Part shown: positions 47,756-59,114 of the stretch, piece after piece
How the letters are laid out: every line of letters starts with the position of its first letter
How positions within the stretch are numbered: position 1 is the stretch's first letter
DNA from: Bipolaris cookei
Lineage: Eukaryota; Ascomycota; Dothideomycetes; Pleosporales; Pleosporaceae
NCBI GenBank assembly: GCA_002286855.1
Contig: NRSV01000016.1
Location: forward strand, 378,008-442,007
Direction: 5' to 3'
Length of the DNA: 64,000 nucleotides
Notes under the pieces: generated by a model
What the model saw: only the letters and a program-made list of their open reading frames with translations
Database searches by the model: none
What the model was told of the DNA's origin: nothing
Program-made: the position numbers and the translations under genes

Positions 47756-49290
47756 AGGTCAAACCACAAAGTAACGCATGCGATGGCCTAACGGTTCAAT
47801 CGTCTCGGCAATCGCAGCCATGGCTGCAGAATGTAAGGCAGGGGGAAAGGGGGAACATACTTAGAAAGCGCAACTCAAAGTTAGCGCCACGCCTACTATG
47901 GCTGGCAAGGATGGCTCAAAAGTAACTCTGCGCCTAACAAACTAACCACTACAACGGGACCCAATGCAAAGGAATAACCAGAGTCATTTGGTCACGCTTA
48001 AGATTTTTCTGGGGCTGGAAAAGTTGTTATGTAGATCACTTGTATACCGTTTTTCTGCCGGTGTTTCTACATCACCCTTGGCGTCGTTGTAGCGTATCAT
48101 TGGCAAAGGCTTACGCTAGCTTTGGTTGTTTGGAGTACCGTACATGGTGCAACCTCAAACTCACATATTCATATACTACACAATCACCCGGGATAAAATA
48201 ACCGGGTGAACGAATACCAAGGAAGAGTAAATGCCTCTACTCAGGGTCAGCCTCGCATAATGATTCGAACAACTAGATATATCCAACAAAAGACGGGAGA
48301 AGAGATACATCATGCTTGTTATCACTCTCCCATCTTACCTTTTCCTTGGAAAAAAGAACGCAAGCAAATAATGCACCTAATCATCACAATCTACCATTCC
48401 AACGTAGCCAAGCCAAGCCTTTATAATAAAAAAAACTCGCTCATCTGCACCTCCAGTACCGGTATATACAGCGTCACACAGCATCTCACTTGTAAATTGA
48501 GTCATCTCATCTCGGCACTTTTCAAATCTACGATTACATACATACATTCTGTGAACATGCACAACATCCACCAGCACATGCAGTCTATGCATCCAAGATA
48601 GATACGCAGATTCTACCGCTCGTGATGATATTACTACATATGCCTGCTCTCTTCAAGTGGCCGAAATACCTCTACACACCCAATGTACGTAGGACAAGAG
48701 TAATATACATAAAGCCAGTACGGTACTGTGATATCCCACGTGCACAGCCACCGCCGCGCCCCCAAAAGTCTTGGCGCGTGACATCTCCGCCATGTCGATC
48801 CCTTTAGCGGGGCTTGGGGCGGATTGCTTCTTGTTCCGCCTGGATCGGAGGGGGTCGGAGGGCGCAAGGTCATATGACGAGAGGGCGGGGATCCGTGATG
48901 AATGGAATTCGCACGTGGAAAAGCGAACAATGGATGAATGACGTTAGTTGCAACTGCTAGCAACCAAGTCCACTCCGTTTCAACATTTGCAGGAAAAGAA
49001 AAAGGGACAAGCGGGTTTGGCTTCTGAAAACAACAAGAGAGAGCGCTGCACTTGGTCGAATTCACAAAGGAATCTGACCTGTTGTATAAAAAAATGTCAA
49101 CATACCCCTCTCACCACAGTACTCATAAAGATAATGCAAGTGGATATCTCAACTCGCTCACAGAAGAACTATTTGCACAAAATCCTCCACGGAAGCCAAA
49201 ATTACCCATGAAAAAATTAAACACACCCGACACGATCAAGTTTCCAGAAACAACATAAACAAACACTCTATAGCTTTCCCCTCCCCCAAA

Positions 49291-50959
49291 TCATTGCGCG
49301 TGCTTCGTCATACTCGGTGTCTGAACTCCAGGTTGTGCAGTGTGACCCGCAATTTCCAAGACGCTGGTTGAACTTTCATTGCCTCCTTGCACAGTCATAC
49401 CCAGGGCTCTTCGTGCGTACTCTTTCTGGCCCATTGCTGCTTGCTCGACAGGAGACTGTCTGTTACCATTACCGTTTGTAGGCGACCCGGCAGCTGGAGG
49501 CTGGAGCCACTCCACGCTAGTACATCGATTCACAAGTCGAACGGTGGTCTCGTCTACGGGCGCGAAATGGTTTCCGCTTGATACGAGGAGGCGGAGGAGA
49601 CGCAGTAGTTCGTCGCGTTTGTAATGGGGCGGTCTACTGATTTGGCTGTGCAAGAGTATCGGATGGAGGACCCGGAGATATGTATGTCGTAATGCGTTTG
49701 CAGCGGCCGAGTCGTGGGGAAGATCAATGAGGTTCCGCAGAATGACGTCAACCAACACGTGAAGATCGTTTGTGTAAAAGTATTCGGCAGTCGAGGGGTT
49801 GCCGAAGAGAAGGTAAAGCACTTTGAGAATAAGAAGCTGAAGGGACGTCTCCGACTCCCGGTTCAGAAGAAGAATCAGATTACATCCAAAGGTCTTGTAA
49901 GTCATGCCGTGGGTGGATATAGCTTTGATGACGCGATTTGTTATGCCAGTTCGTCCGTCGCTGTAACGAGTGGTAGACGCCACCAGATACTGCTCGTTCA
50001 AAACCAGCTATCCAACAGTCAGTGTAGGACTTTGAAGTCTTTGGGAATAGACCCACCAATACACGAATCACGGGGTAGTGATATGGATCGTCTGCATCGT
50101 CAGAAGCACCTTCTATAATTCCCAAAAGGTAAAGAATAAAAGCATCATTCACAGCCACTACACTCCAATGTTAGCACTAGCCGCTAGCAGCAGGTCGTGA
50201 GACAAATATGATAGACGCACTGAGATCATCATAGGTCAATCGCTGGATACGCGAAGACTCGTACAGCAATTGCAGCAGCAGTTGATGCAATCGGGTTTCC
50301 TCTTGAACACTCTCCTTTTGCACCAACTCAACCAGCCTCGCAAACGTGCCCTCGGAGTGCATCATCTCAAAGACCTCATCATCTCTGCTGTTCCGGCCAT
50401 CATAAAGGAGAAACGCTGCGACAATATGAAGCGTGGGATTGTCATCTTCCTGTATCCTTGGTCAGCCCCCAGAGCCAACGTATCTAGCACACCATCCACG
50501 TACTTGCAACAGGCAATATATTATCTGCCGCCGTACATATTGCTTATTTTTGGCATAAAGCTCGCCCTCGAGCATGCGAAAGATACATTTTGCAATGCTA
50601 AAGTCAGTTTGGAGGTACTCGGCTGCTCACGGTCAACGACTTGAATCACGGTAGGGGAACCCAGGGGGGGGGGGGGCGCAGCAGTAGCAGCAGCAGCAGC
50701 GTACATTTGTAACTGGTCGTGACATTGAGAAAAGACCGTAGCGAATTGTCGATTATCTCATGCTGGTGGCAGCGCGTGGAGACGATGTCGTCGAGTTCTG
50801 TGTGTGTGCCGCGCAAGTTAGTTGAAGTGGCTGGTTGGCGGGGTTGCAAGACTGTGTGTGGCTCTCCGCAGTCTCTCTTTGTCTCTCTCGCACACTTTCA
50901 CACTCACCATCCCAGAACTGTTGCTCATTCTCGAGATCATACGACACCTCAAATGCCAT
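49291..50959 (-). CDS. LDB17: Ldb17/SPIN90-type actin-endocytosis regulator
   Basis: Ldb17 (WISH/DIP/SPIN90 family) activates Arp2/3 to seed linear actin filaments at endocytic sites. Six exons (50959-50908, 50797-50705, 50622-50504, 50449-50221, 50157-50057, 50007-49291) give 436 residues, close to the yeast length. The helical family domain fills residues about 90-350: LHQLLLQLLYESSRIQRLTY, AFILYLLGIIEGASDDADDP and YLLFGNPSTAEYFYTNDLHV are the recognisable blocks. The C-terminal 100 residues are Pro/Ser/Asn-rich and disordered; this form is short on the polyproline seen in yeast. The second intron contains a CTG repeat and a C13 tract. The joined reading frame is continuous through all five introns. 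Confidence 0.88.
50664..50700. repeat. G13 tract and CAG repeat inside LDB17 intron 2
   Basis: On the plus strand G13 (50664-50676) is followed by imperfect CAG units to about 50700. On the gene strand this is CTG repeats then C13, between donor and acceptor of an 82-nt intron. Confidence 0.85.
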
Positions 50960-52453
50960 GTCGTAGTCGCGGGTCTCTTGCCAGAATCATCCTCTCTGGC
51001 GACGCAGGCTACCAAGGGCTGTGTGCAGAGAGGCGTAAATTGGTCGTTGATGGTCAGTTGCTTGCATCAAGTCCGACGTGTCGCCGGGGATTCACCGGCC
51101 CTGGCTTAGTGCGTCACCGAGTCCTCTTTTGGCTTAGTCTGCCGTGTGCGTGCTGGTGCAACACCAACGAACATCCGGCCAAGTGTCTATACTTGGAATC
51201 CAAACCTGTTGACCGTGATGCAGAGTGTGTTGGCACCTCTGAATTTCACAATCGCAGCATAATGGGCTCTTTTGAGCTGTGACCTATGACGGGCCTTGTC
51301 GTTACTCACACAATTCCTCAATCCACGGTAACAACGGCAACACAGATCCATCGCCTATATCCCTATTGGTCTTGGTTTTTCCATCTCAAGGCACGGAGCG
51401 CTTAGGTATCGCCAATGAGCTTAGACCAGCTCTCTCTTATCTCTAAAGTGGCAAGATTCCATCAGTGCTGATTTCTACGCTCCATGGCAAACTCGATTGC
51501 TATTTTTGATGTAAACCCAGCTTCAGTGTGAGAATCCGTACGAACAGCTAGAAGATTGAAGAATCCAAGCCCGCATACTTTTACAATGCGACAAATCCCG
51601 CCCCAACAGAGGATGAAAAGGACAACAAAGAGACAAGGGGGGGAGAAAGGTAGTGGGGTGCTTGGGAGATTGATGTTGCTCCATTTACATCACACCCCCC
51701 ACCACGTCACATCACCTACCCGCGCCCTTTGACTAACACAGCATCCAACACCTAAGCCGTCAATTCCTACAATAGGAAACACATCATGTAATCCCCTCTT
51801 CCTGTTGGGTCCAAAATAAACCCCGTAAAAAGGATTCATGCGCAAAATCCCTCTTGGGCCCCCCACGCCCTATGCATGCCAGCCACCATAATTCTTGTGC
51901 AGTCGTGTATAATAGGCCTGCCCTTTCCCTTTCTATTTGCCCCAAATCTACGACATTTGTTGTATCGACAAATCGATGACTTCTTGCCTTGGGTGCCTCT
52001 ATGCCATCTGCTCCTTGTGAGGAGCAACTAACGAGAAGCCATTAATCCCTCAAAAAAATACCGCAAACACAGTCCCATACCCCAGCTTCTACCTCCCAAA
52101 ATCATATAAAACAACGTTCCCCAAATTCACTCTTCTCCTGTCATCGTAGGCTAAGGTCTAAAATGTGGGCATGCTTACACATTGCGAGTTTATGCTTCTT
52201 TTGCCTCTGTAATACATAAACATACAGGAAAAGGTAAAACACCAATATAAAAGGATCTCCCTCCACCAAATCCCCAAGTTCCAGGGGGACGTCTAAGTAA
52301 GCTTCGGTGGTTACGAGCAAGTCGTAGATCAAACAACAAAAGCGAGATATACCATATCTACCGTTTGAAAGTATAATATTGGGGATATCTTTCCCTATGT
52401 ACAACACTAAATTTCATCCTCAAGCCAAAAATCCCATCTATTTCTATCCCACA
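50960..52453. other. Intergenic LDB17 promoter and 3' flank of the LETM1-like gene
   Basis: About 1.5 kb without a supported gene. Frames up to 187 codons on the plus strand near 50.7-51.3 kb overlap LDB17 exons and are shadows. Confidence 0.5.
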
Positions 52454-53701
52454 CTACCTCTTGGCCTCCGCCCAAACCCCCGCCAACACCCTCCTCAGCT
52501 CATCTTCCTTCTTTCCCAACACCGCGACCCCTCTTTCCAGACACGCCCTCTTCACCTCCTCTGCATTCAAGCCCGAAAGCCCTCCATCCCGCTCAATCAA
52601 CCTATAATCCGTCTCTAGGTACTCCACTTTCCTCCTCACACTCCTCTGCATCCACCACTTGGGCGGCGCAAGCGGGACCCAGTCGAAAAGCGCAGGATAC
52701 ACATCCAACTTGGCAGCCATAACACAGAGTTCGAAAAGCGTCATGTTGCTCCACGTCTTCCCCTTGGCAATCGCCCCCGAAGAAGACGATGATGAATCAG
52801 ACAACGTACTAGTAGCGGGCCGATCCTTGCTTAGCAAACGCATAGAATCCAGACTAATCTTGCGGAGGCGATCCTGGCGCTTATCTTCTCGCTTGCGCAA
52901 CGTACGCTCGACTTGCTGCGGGATGCGACAGACCTCCGGTATCACGGGTGTGAGATACAAAACTACGACTGGCAACCATTCGCCCAGCAAAAGCATCAAG
53001 ACTCCAAAGACAGGGAGGCGCAGCACGTCGCGCCTGCTTCGTCTTACGACTTGCCATTCCGCTCTGGTCAAGACCTCGGTCATGGGCTTTCTCGGGTTTT
53101 GAGCAGATGCCTTTTTGCGCAGTGTCTTGGCTAGTTTGGCGGTTTGTCGCACGTGCGATATGCCCTTTTTGTAGAAGGCGAGGTATGCGCGGCCGGCGCT
53201 CCATAGCCATTTGATGAGGTTCTGGTCGGCTTTTCGGGCAGGAACGGAGATTTCGGGCGCGTACGCAAAGGGTGGAGGGTTGAGTTTCTCTATGGCTCGT
53301 AGAGTTGGAGCGGTGGCGCTTTTTGACGGTTGTACCGGCGCTGGAGGAAGAGCGGAAGAAGGAGAATTACGTGCCGATTGTAGAGGTCGTGAGGGATTTG
53401 TCTTTGCAGGTACTCTTGTGCTGTTGGTCTTGCTCAATGGCGGAGGTGCTGCTGTGATATTGTGACCTGTCCTTTTTGCTGGTGCTGCTGACGATGAGGC
53501 GTGCCGCCTGCCCTGCGCCCAGACTATCTTTTCATGTTCCGCTTGTTGTGTGGTGTACGGTGACCTCTCATCCCATATCTGACAGCTCAACCCTGTTGTG
53601 GTAGCCCGTGTGTATAAATGTCGATGACGTGGTAATCTCGCAAAAGCACCATTCGACTGCAGAGGTTTTACGAAGGTGGAAAACATCGGCCGAGATTTCA
53701 T
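52454..53701 (-). CDS. LETM1/Mdm38-like mitochondrial inner-membrane protein
   Basis: Intron-less, 415 residues. The N-terminus is basic, rich in Arg/His/Ser and free of long acidic stretches, as in a mitochondrial presequence. After a disordered Pro/Ser region comes the LETM1 core: LTRAEWQVVRRSRRDVLRL (211-229), a hydrophobic segment (about 229-252) with GEWLPVVVLYLTPVIPE, and a ribosome-binding-type helical domain to the C-terminus. LETM1/Mdm38 proteins act in K+/H+ exchange and in docking mitochondrial ribosomes at the inner membrane. This one is shorter than Mdm38 and more divergent in the C-terminal part, so it may be a second LETM1-type paralogue. The start may be ATG 53701 or ATG 53686, five codons later. 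Confidence 0.75.
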   Translation of the reverse strand: MKSRPMFSTFVKPLQSNGAFARLPRHRHLYTRATTTGLSCQIWDERSPYTTQQAEHEKIVWAQGRRHASSSAAPAKRTGHNITAAPPPLSKTNSTRVPAKTNPSRPLQSARNSPSSALPPAPVQPSKSATAPTLRAIEKLNPPPFAYAPEISVPARKADQNLIKWLWSAGRAYLAFYKKGISHVRQTAKLAKTLRKKASAQNPRKPMTEVLTRAEWQVVRRSRRDVLRLPVFGVLMLLLGEWLPVVVLYLTPVIPEVCRIPQQVERTLRKREDKRQDRLRKISLDSMRLLSKDRPATSTLSDSSSSSSGAIAKGKTWSNMTLFELCVMAAKLDVYPALFDWVPLAPPKWWMQRSVRRKVEYLETDYRLIERDGGLSGLNAEEVKRACLERGVAVLGKKEDELRRVLAGVWAEAKR

Positions 53702-54757
53702 CGAGAAGCCTGAGTCGTATGACTACGGCGACCTGTGGGGAACTCAAACAATCGTCGATGGTTGGCTTTTTCTAGTTGCGACGTCGCCAATACGCGATTT
53801 CAAAAATATGTCAATGCACCGTTATCGCGATGTCATCACACTTCGCGTTGACGCTAACCTGACTAGGTAAACTAATTAACTTTTTCACATAAACGTCATC
53901 TTGAATATTGGCATATTGTACTAGATGCGACCTTTTCGATTTGTGCAAGATATTTCAAACTATGATTCATTGCTAATTCTACATCTCGCACTACAGCCGT
54001 ATCTCAATTGCATTTTTACCGGTTGCGCCAAGAGTTCCCCTGAAAACAAACCCACCTGTAAACGCTACAGATAACTCCGACCAGCCCATCAATAACCCGA
54101 GAAAAGGTTCGGTTCATACATGATGAAATCGTGAGTGTTGAGTACCCCGTGAAATCTTCCAAGCGGAATATTAGGAAACCCATAAAGTGATGAAGGAAAC
54201 TACCGTACATGAAAATGAAGCAAGACAGGAATAAATACATATAATTTCGCTGCTGCGAAGAAGGTACAAGAAGTAAGTAAGCCATGGTTGCAGGTATGGA
54301 TCTGGTCATTGCGAGGGGCCGTATTTGGGGCTTTCGGAACCTGCTTGGCCGAGATTGGACGGTTGCTAGAGCCAATGAAGTAACTTGAAATGTCGGTGCT
54401 GTCAGGGCGTGGTGCATGCTTTCGGTGCGTTGCTGGATAGGATCTTGTTGCGAGGGCCTTGGGATGTAGAGATTGCGAGGGGCAAGGGCAAAAACACTGG
54501 GAGAATGGGCCCGGATTGTGCTACTATGGGCTTCGTGAGCTGGTTCGTCAAAGACTTGGCCCTAAAGTTCGAGGGGTCTGGGTGGCGCAGTTGGAGGGAT
54601 TGGGGTCTACAAATATGTCGACTGCAAACGCAAACGGGGGTGATACACAAGACAGGATAATTGGTAGTAATGGCGGAGATTTTTGGAGAGGGTGGACGTT
54701 GGGGACAGTCGTCCTGCGTATCTAAAATGCTTTTGGTGTATCCAAGAACGGTCTATC
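53702..54757. other. Intergenic LETM1-like promoter and NAB3 3' flank
   Basis: About 1.05 kb. A minus-strand frame of 133 codons at 54016-54417 has no family resemblance and is not called. Confidence 0.5.
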
Positions 54758-57434
54758 TCAGCGTTGATACTGAGCAAGCTGGGCCATGATCTCGTTCATG
54801 TCTGGGGCAGGACCAGGCTGTGCGGGAGCCTGGACAGGTGGGGCAACCGTCTGGTTCTGGTTGGCAAGGAGCGAAGCAAGTGCAGGAAACTGGCTGTTCA
54901 ACTGCGCAAGATGGGGTGGAGGCGCTGGTCCAAAGCCCGGGGTTTGGGCAGGGCTTGGTACCTGTGCAAGGAGTCGTGCCAAATCCGCATTCAGCCCCTG
55001 GTTGGCCGTTGGTTGCGTATTCTGGGCCATGTTACTACCAGACATTGCACCGAGCAATTGTGACAGGCTAGCGCCATCAAGAGAGGCGATCAAATTGGAG
55101 ATGTTAGATTGACTGGCGGGAAGAGGCGGGAAGGCATTGTTGGGCTGGGAGTAATGCGGTGGCATGTTTGGAGGAAAGTACGAAGTAGAGGGCGGCATGT
55201 TCGAGCGAGATTGAGTTTGTTTGGCGTTGTTGACTAAAAGACCAGCTGTTGTTGGATCCAGATCAGCATACTCTGAGAATATATTAGTGGCATTCGTGGA
55301 AGGTGAAACGAAGTACTCGCCGTTGAATTGAACATTGTTAGCACCTCCACGCCGATCAAATATCTGTACGCTGACTTTGCCCTTGGCTAAGCCTGTAGTG
55401 TCGAGTCTTACAATGGCCAGAACGCCCTCTAGAATCTGTCTTCGGACCACGGCTGGCTCGGGGAAACGACCACTTAGTATGAGAACGTTACTTCGTAGAC
55501 TCTGCGAGCGGAAAGTATCCTCGACGTAGCGGATGAAATCCCTATTAGAACGTCAGTGCTATTTTCGATTAAAGTTCTGAAGAATTGACATACCGAGGGA
55601 GACCTTCGTTAAGAACAAGGATCTGAATATCAGGTACTTCGTGAGGCAGTCGGCGGCGAAGGTCCAGCCCGTCCTCTGTGTAATCGCGACGCGGGGATGG
55701 ACTCCGGTGCCGCCGGGGCGGTGTCCTTGATCTACTGCGATACCGCGTATCGAACCTGTCGCGACTCCTGTCCCGCGGTCTCATGCCCCGTGCGGGGCCC
55801 CGAGGTGAGGGCGATCGCATGGGTCGGTAATCATCCCGGTCGCGGAAACGTCGATCCCTATCCCGAGGGGACATGGAGTTTGGGTGTGGTCCATAGCGAT
55901 TATCCCTGGGCGAGGGCCCTGTACCACCCCTTGTATAGTCTGGCGACCGTGAACGCCGGCGCGAAGCGGGGATCGGCGGGTCAATCTTCTTAGTGTTTCG
56001 CTGGGGCTTGGAAATCTCGAGGTCTGGCATTGTTAGTTAGCTGCACGCTACATGTACATCGAGAAGTTGACATACGCATTTTCCTTCCACGAACTGCCTG
56101 TCCTTGTTCAGTTTCTAGTGCTCTGCGACACGACTCGGCGTCTAGAAACTGGACAAAACCATATGCCTGCTTGATTGATATCTGTGCAAGTCTGCCATGG
56201 CGGTAGAAACGATGGAAGATGTCGCGCTTGGTAACTTTTTCTGTGGGAAGATTGCCTTTTTGAAGCTGTTAGTCGATAGCTCTTGGCCTAGGAATCACCT
56301 TGGCTCACCAATAAAAAGTCGAGAGCCCATGGGGAATTGATCCCACTGGCCTTCTGTGACAAATTTTCTTTCCTGCTCCAAAAACTCTTCATATCTCCTA
56401 TTCACTTCGGGCGGCCATCGCTGGTCCTCATCATCAGGCGTTGTACTGCGCTGGGTTTGTTGTTGAGTTTGGCCAGAGGCATTGGAGCCTTGAATTTGCA
56501 TGCTGGCAAAGTCGCGGTTCTGCGCATTCAAGGGCTGGAGAGATACACTACCTCTCTGCTGGACATTGGGTGGTCTCTGGCTGTGTGGATGATGGGATCT
56601 GATATCATCGTTGGGGTCATAGTTGGGGTGCGTAGCGGGCTGTTCTTGGGTGGGCGGCCGAGCAGGTAGATTGGTAGCAGCCGATGGCAACGACGAGGCA
56701 TTGTGCTGCTGTGGCTGCGCGGACTGGGTGGGCATGTGGGAAGCAGCAGCATATTGGCCCGGGTTGGCAGTGGTAGCAGCGGGCGTCAGAGAATCCAACA
56801 GGGCTTGTACGTCAACATTGGACCCAGTGCGCGCTTCAGTCTGGTAGTGAGCGCCTTGGGCTGACTGAGTTGGCGCATGCTGAGCGGCATAGGCACTGTC
56901 ATGGGAGTATGGGTACGCAGAATGGAGGTCTTGGCCTTGCGCCTGGGGCGCATCAGCGGCCAAGGCAGGGTGCGACGGGTGTTGCGAAGAGAAATTCTGC
57001 ATTGAGGAGGTAGCGTGCGGCTGCGTACCCATGCTGCTGACGCCATAGCCCGTTGATGGGGCGTATCCCGCCGGCGCATTGTCTCCTCCTCCTGGTGCTG
57101 CAGGCCCTGCTAAGTGTTGGTAGGCGGCGGTCGACGACGACTGCAGCAGCTGCTGCTGGTCGGCAAAATAGGGCGCAGAAGTGGTCGTGTTCGAGAGGTG
57201 GTGATGGTGCGCATGCTGTGCAAAGTGGTCGGCCGTGGTGGAGTGGGAGCCGTTGCTGTGTGAGAGATCACTATAGGCCGCATCCATGTGCTCTACGAGA
57301 ATTGGGATGTTGGCGGGCGAGGGGACGTTTTGCGGACGCGGGCTCTCTGGCGTCAGCGACTGATGGCGGATGTGCTCAGCTTCCTGCGGCGGGCTGGAGT
57401 TGGGTCTCATGTAGACTGTTGGGCCAGAGCGCAT
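54758..57434 (-). CDS. NAB3: Nab3-like nuclear RNA-binding protein with RS-rich region
   Basis: Nab3 is part of the Nrd1-Nab3-Sen1 machinery that ends transcription of short non-coding RNAs in the yeast nucleus. Exons 57434-56309, 56255-56076, 56023-55594 and 55541-54758 give 839 residues. Residues 1-360 are low-complexity, rich in Gln, Ser, Ala and His. One RRM (about 371-440) has RNP2 SRLFIGNLP and RNP1-like QAYGFVQFLDAES. An Arg/Ser-rich stretch (about 450-555) follows, with RSRSRTPPRRHRSPSPRR. Residues about 562-660 hold VPDIQILVLNEGLPRDFIRY and VRRQILEGVLAIVRLD, resembling an aminoacyl-tRNA-synthetase anticodon-binding fold. The tail is Gln/Pro/Asn-rich, as in yeast Nab3. ATG 57434 opens the frame; a later start at MRPN is possible. 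The RRM type makes Nab3 the best call. Confidence 0.8.
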
Positions 57435-58088
57435 GGGCTGGCAGAGAGCAGGCGCGGGATGACGGGGGTCTAGGTCAACTCAATGCATCTACGAAAACGC
57501 ACCGTCGCAACAAGGGCTGGAGGGAGAAGTGTAGATGGATGTGAATAGAGAGGGAGAATGAGGCTGCAGGTTCTGGTACACTAGGCGTAGGTGAAGAAGC
57601 TGATGGCGGGGCTTGGCTACTGTGTGCTATACGTGATGGTCGGAGAATGGTTAGAAGATTGGCACGACGCGCAGACGCAGACGTCCGCTGGGGCAGGCAG
57701 GGCAGGGCAGGCGGGCAGGCAGGCAGGCCGTGTGCGTCAGGCACGGGGAGCAAGGTGCGAGCCCGTCTGGAGTGGCAAGGCAAGCAAGCAAAAGGCTGAT
57801 GATGAGGTCAAGCTGGCGTAGGGTTGGAAGAAGAGGAATCGTCGACGAGAGCGTGCGCCGGACGAGCAGGTGTTGGGACTCGGCGTCGAGCCCTCCGAGG
57901 CCAGCCTGGAACCACGCACTGCGATGGTTAAGCTTCGACACGTGATGGGTGTTTTTTAGCGGCCGGGCCCGCTTGCAAGGGGGGGTGCGATGGGGCCATA
58001 GTACCAGTAGTCAGACATGGAGGCCATAAGTACTGTGTAAATTACTTTATGTAGTCGCTGCATGAGATCATCTTGACAAACCACCGCC
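57435..58088. promoter_or_regulatory. Divergent promoter region NAB3 / GGQ hydrolase gene
   Basis: About 650 bp between opposed starts, with GGCAGG-rich direct repetition near 57690-57730. No coding signal. Confidence 0.45.
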
Positions 58089-58873
58089 ATGCTGCTGCTT
58101 CAACAGCGCCTCATTCTTCGCCCTATTGTTCCCGTTCCCTGCCTCGCCCCTGTCCGCTGCTCTCCGGCGACGACCCGCTTCCCGCGGCGCATTGCCTGCT
58201 GCTGCTCTTCCTCCTCCTCCTTCTCCTCCTCGGGCTCGCCTGGCCACGGCGCCGACGACGGCCTTGATGCTGCTCGGACGTGGCTCGCGGCGCTGCATGC
58301 ACAGACAATCCCTCTCGAGACTATTGGCGAATTGACCTTTAGTAGATCGTCGGGCCCTGGTGGCCAGAACGTGAACAAGTATGTATGACCAACAGTTAAT
58401 ATTACTCGACTCGACTCTCGTCGCCGCCCACCAGCCTAACCCATTCTACCCGTCTGCCAGAGTCAGTTCCAAAGCCACTCTAAAAGTGCCCCTCGACGCC
58501 CTGCTGCCCCACGTCCCTGCAGCTCTGCACCGCGACATCAAGCGCCTGCGCTACCTGGCCCCACGCTCAAACACCATTGTTGTCCATGCCGACGACAGTC
58601 GCAAGCAGTCGGACAACGCCCGCAGCTGCTACCGCCGCCTGTACGAGGCCATTGTCCTCGCCGGCCGTAATGCTGTGCCCGCCGAGCCGTCGCCAGAGCA
58701 GGCTCAGCGCGTCAATCGCCTGTACGTTTTGTTGCACCGTGTCCGACAGTCCAAGCGACGGCCCGAAAGCTGATAAGAACTCTAGCCAAAAATCCAATGA
58801 CGAGCGCCGCCTCAAGACAAAGAAAATCCAGAGCGCTAAGAAGTCTTCCAGACGCACCCGCACCGATGACTGA
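58089..58873 (+). CDS. Mitochondrial ICT1-type peptidyl-tRNA hydrolase (GGQ protein)
   Basis: Codon-independent release factors of the ICT1/Pth4 type free stalled peptides from mitochondrial ribosomes. Exons 58089-58378, 58461-58721 and 58786-58873 give 212 residues. Residues 1-50 are Arg/Ser/Cys-rich with no acidic residue, a good presequence. The catalytic loop SRSSGPGGQNVNK has GGQ at 91-93 and is followed after the intron by VSSKATL, the family hallmark. The C-terminus is a basic tail (KTKKIQSAKKSSRRTRTDD) that in ICT1 enters the ribosomal mRNA channel. No codon-recognition domain is present, which separates it from true mitochondrial RF1. The last intron carries a good CTGATAAG branch-point-like element. 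Confidence 0.9.
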
Positions 58874-59114
58874 GGTAGATGCGCCTCTGCGGGGGAGCTG
58901 TCTTGCCACAATCCCCGCTACTCAGGTGCGTATGCAGCTGACGTGGTTGCACTTACTCCGCCATGGCACCATCTCACGATAGAGCGAGTAAAGCCGTAGC
59001 GGTGTAGCACACGGCGTCCGCTCCGCTCAGCGGCTTGACGAGGCTACGACGTGAATGCAGGCTATGCTTGTTATAACTCATCCGCTGACTTTATGCCCAC
59101 TCACACACTCTCCT

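Larger units (their letters stand above)
45513..49290. other. Long intergenic stretch MFS gene to LDB17
   Basis: About 3.8 kb with one doubtful small ORF (47468-47755, listed separately). A G14 tract lies at 46574-46587 beside TG-rich sequence. No RNA gene or transposon feature is seen. The right end must include the LDB17 3' UTR. Confidence 0.5.

Noticed and set aside
54016..54417. 133-codon minus-strand frame between NAB3 and the LETM1-like gene
   Set aside because: No similarity or plausible splicing; falls within expected 3' UTR and promoter sequence.
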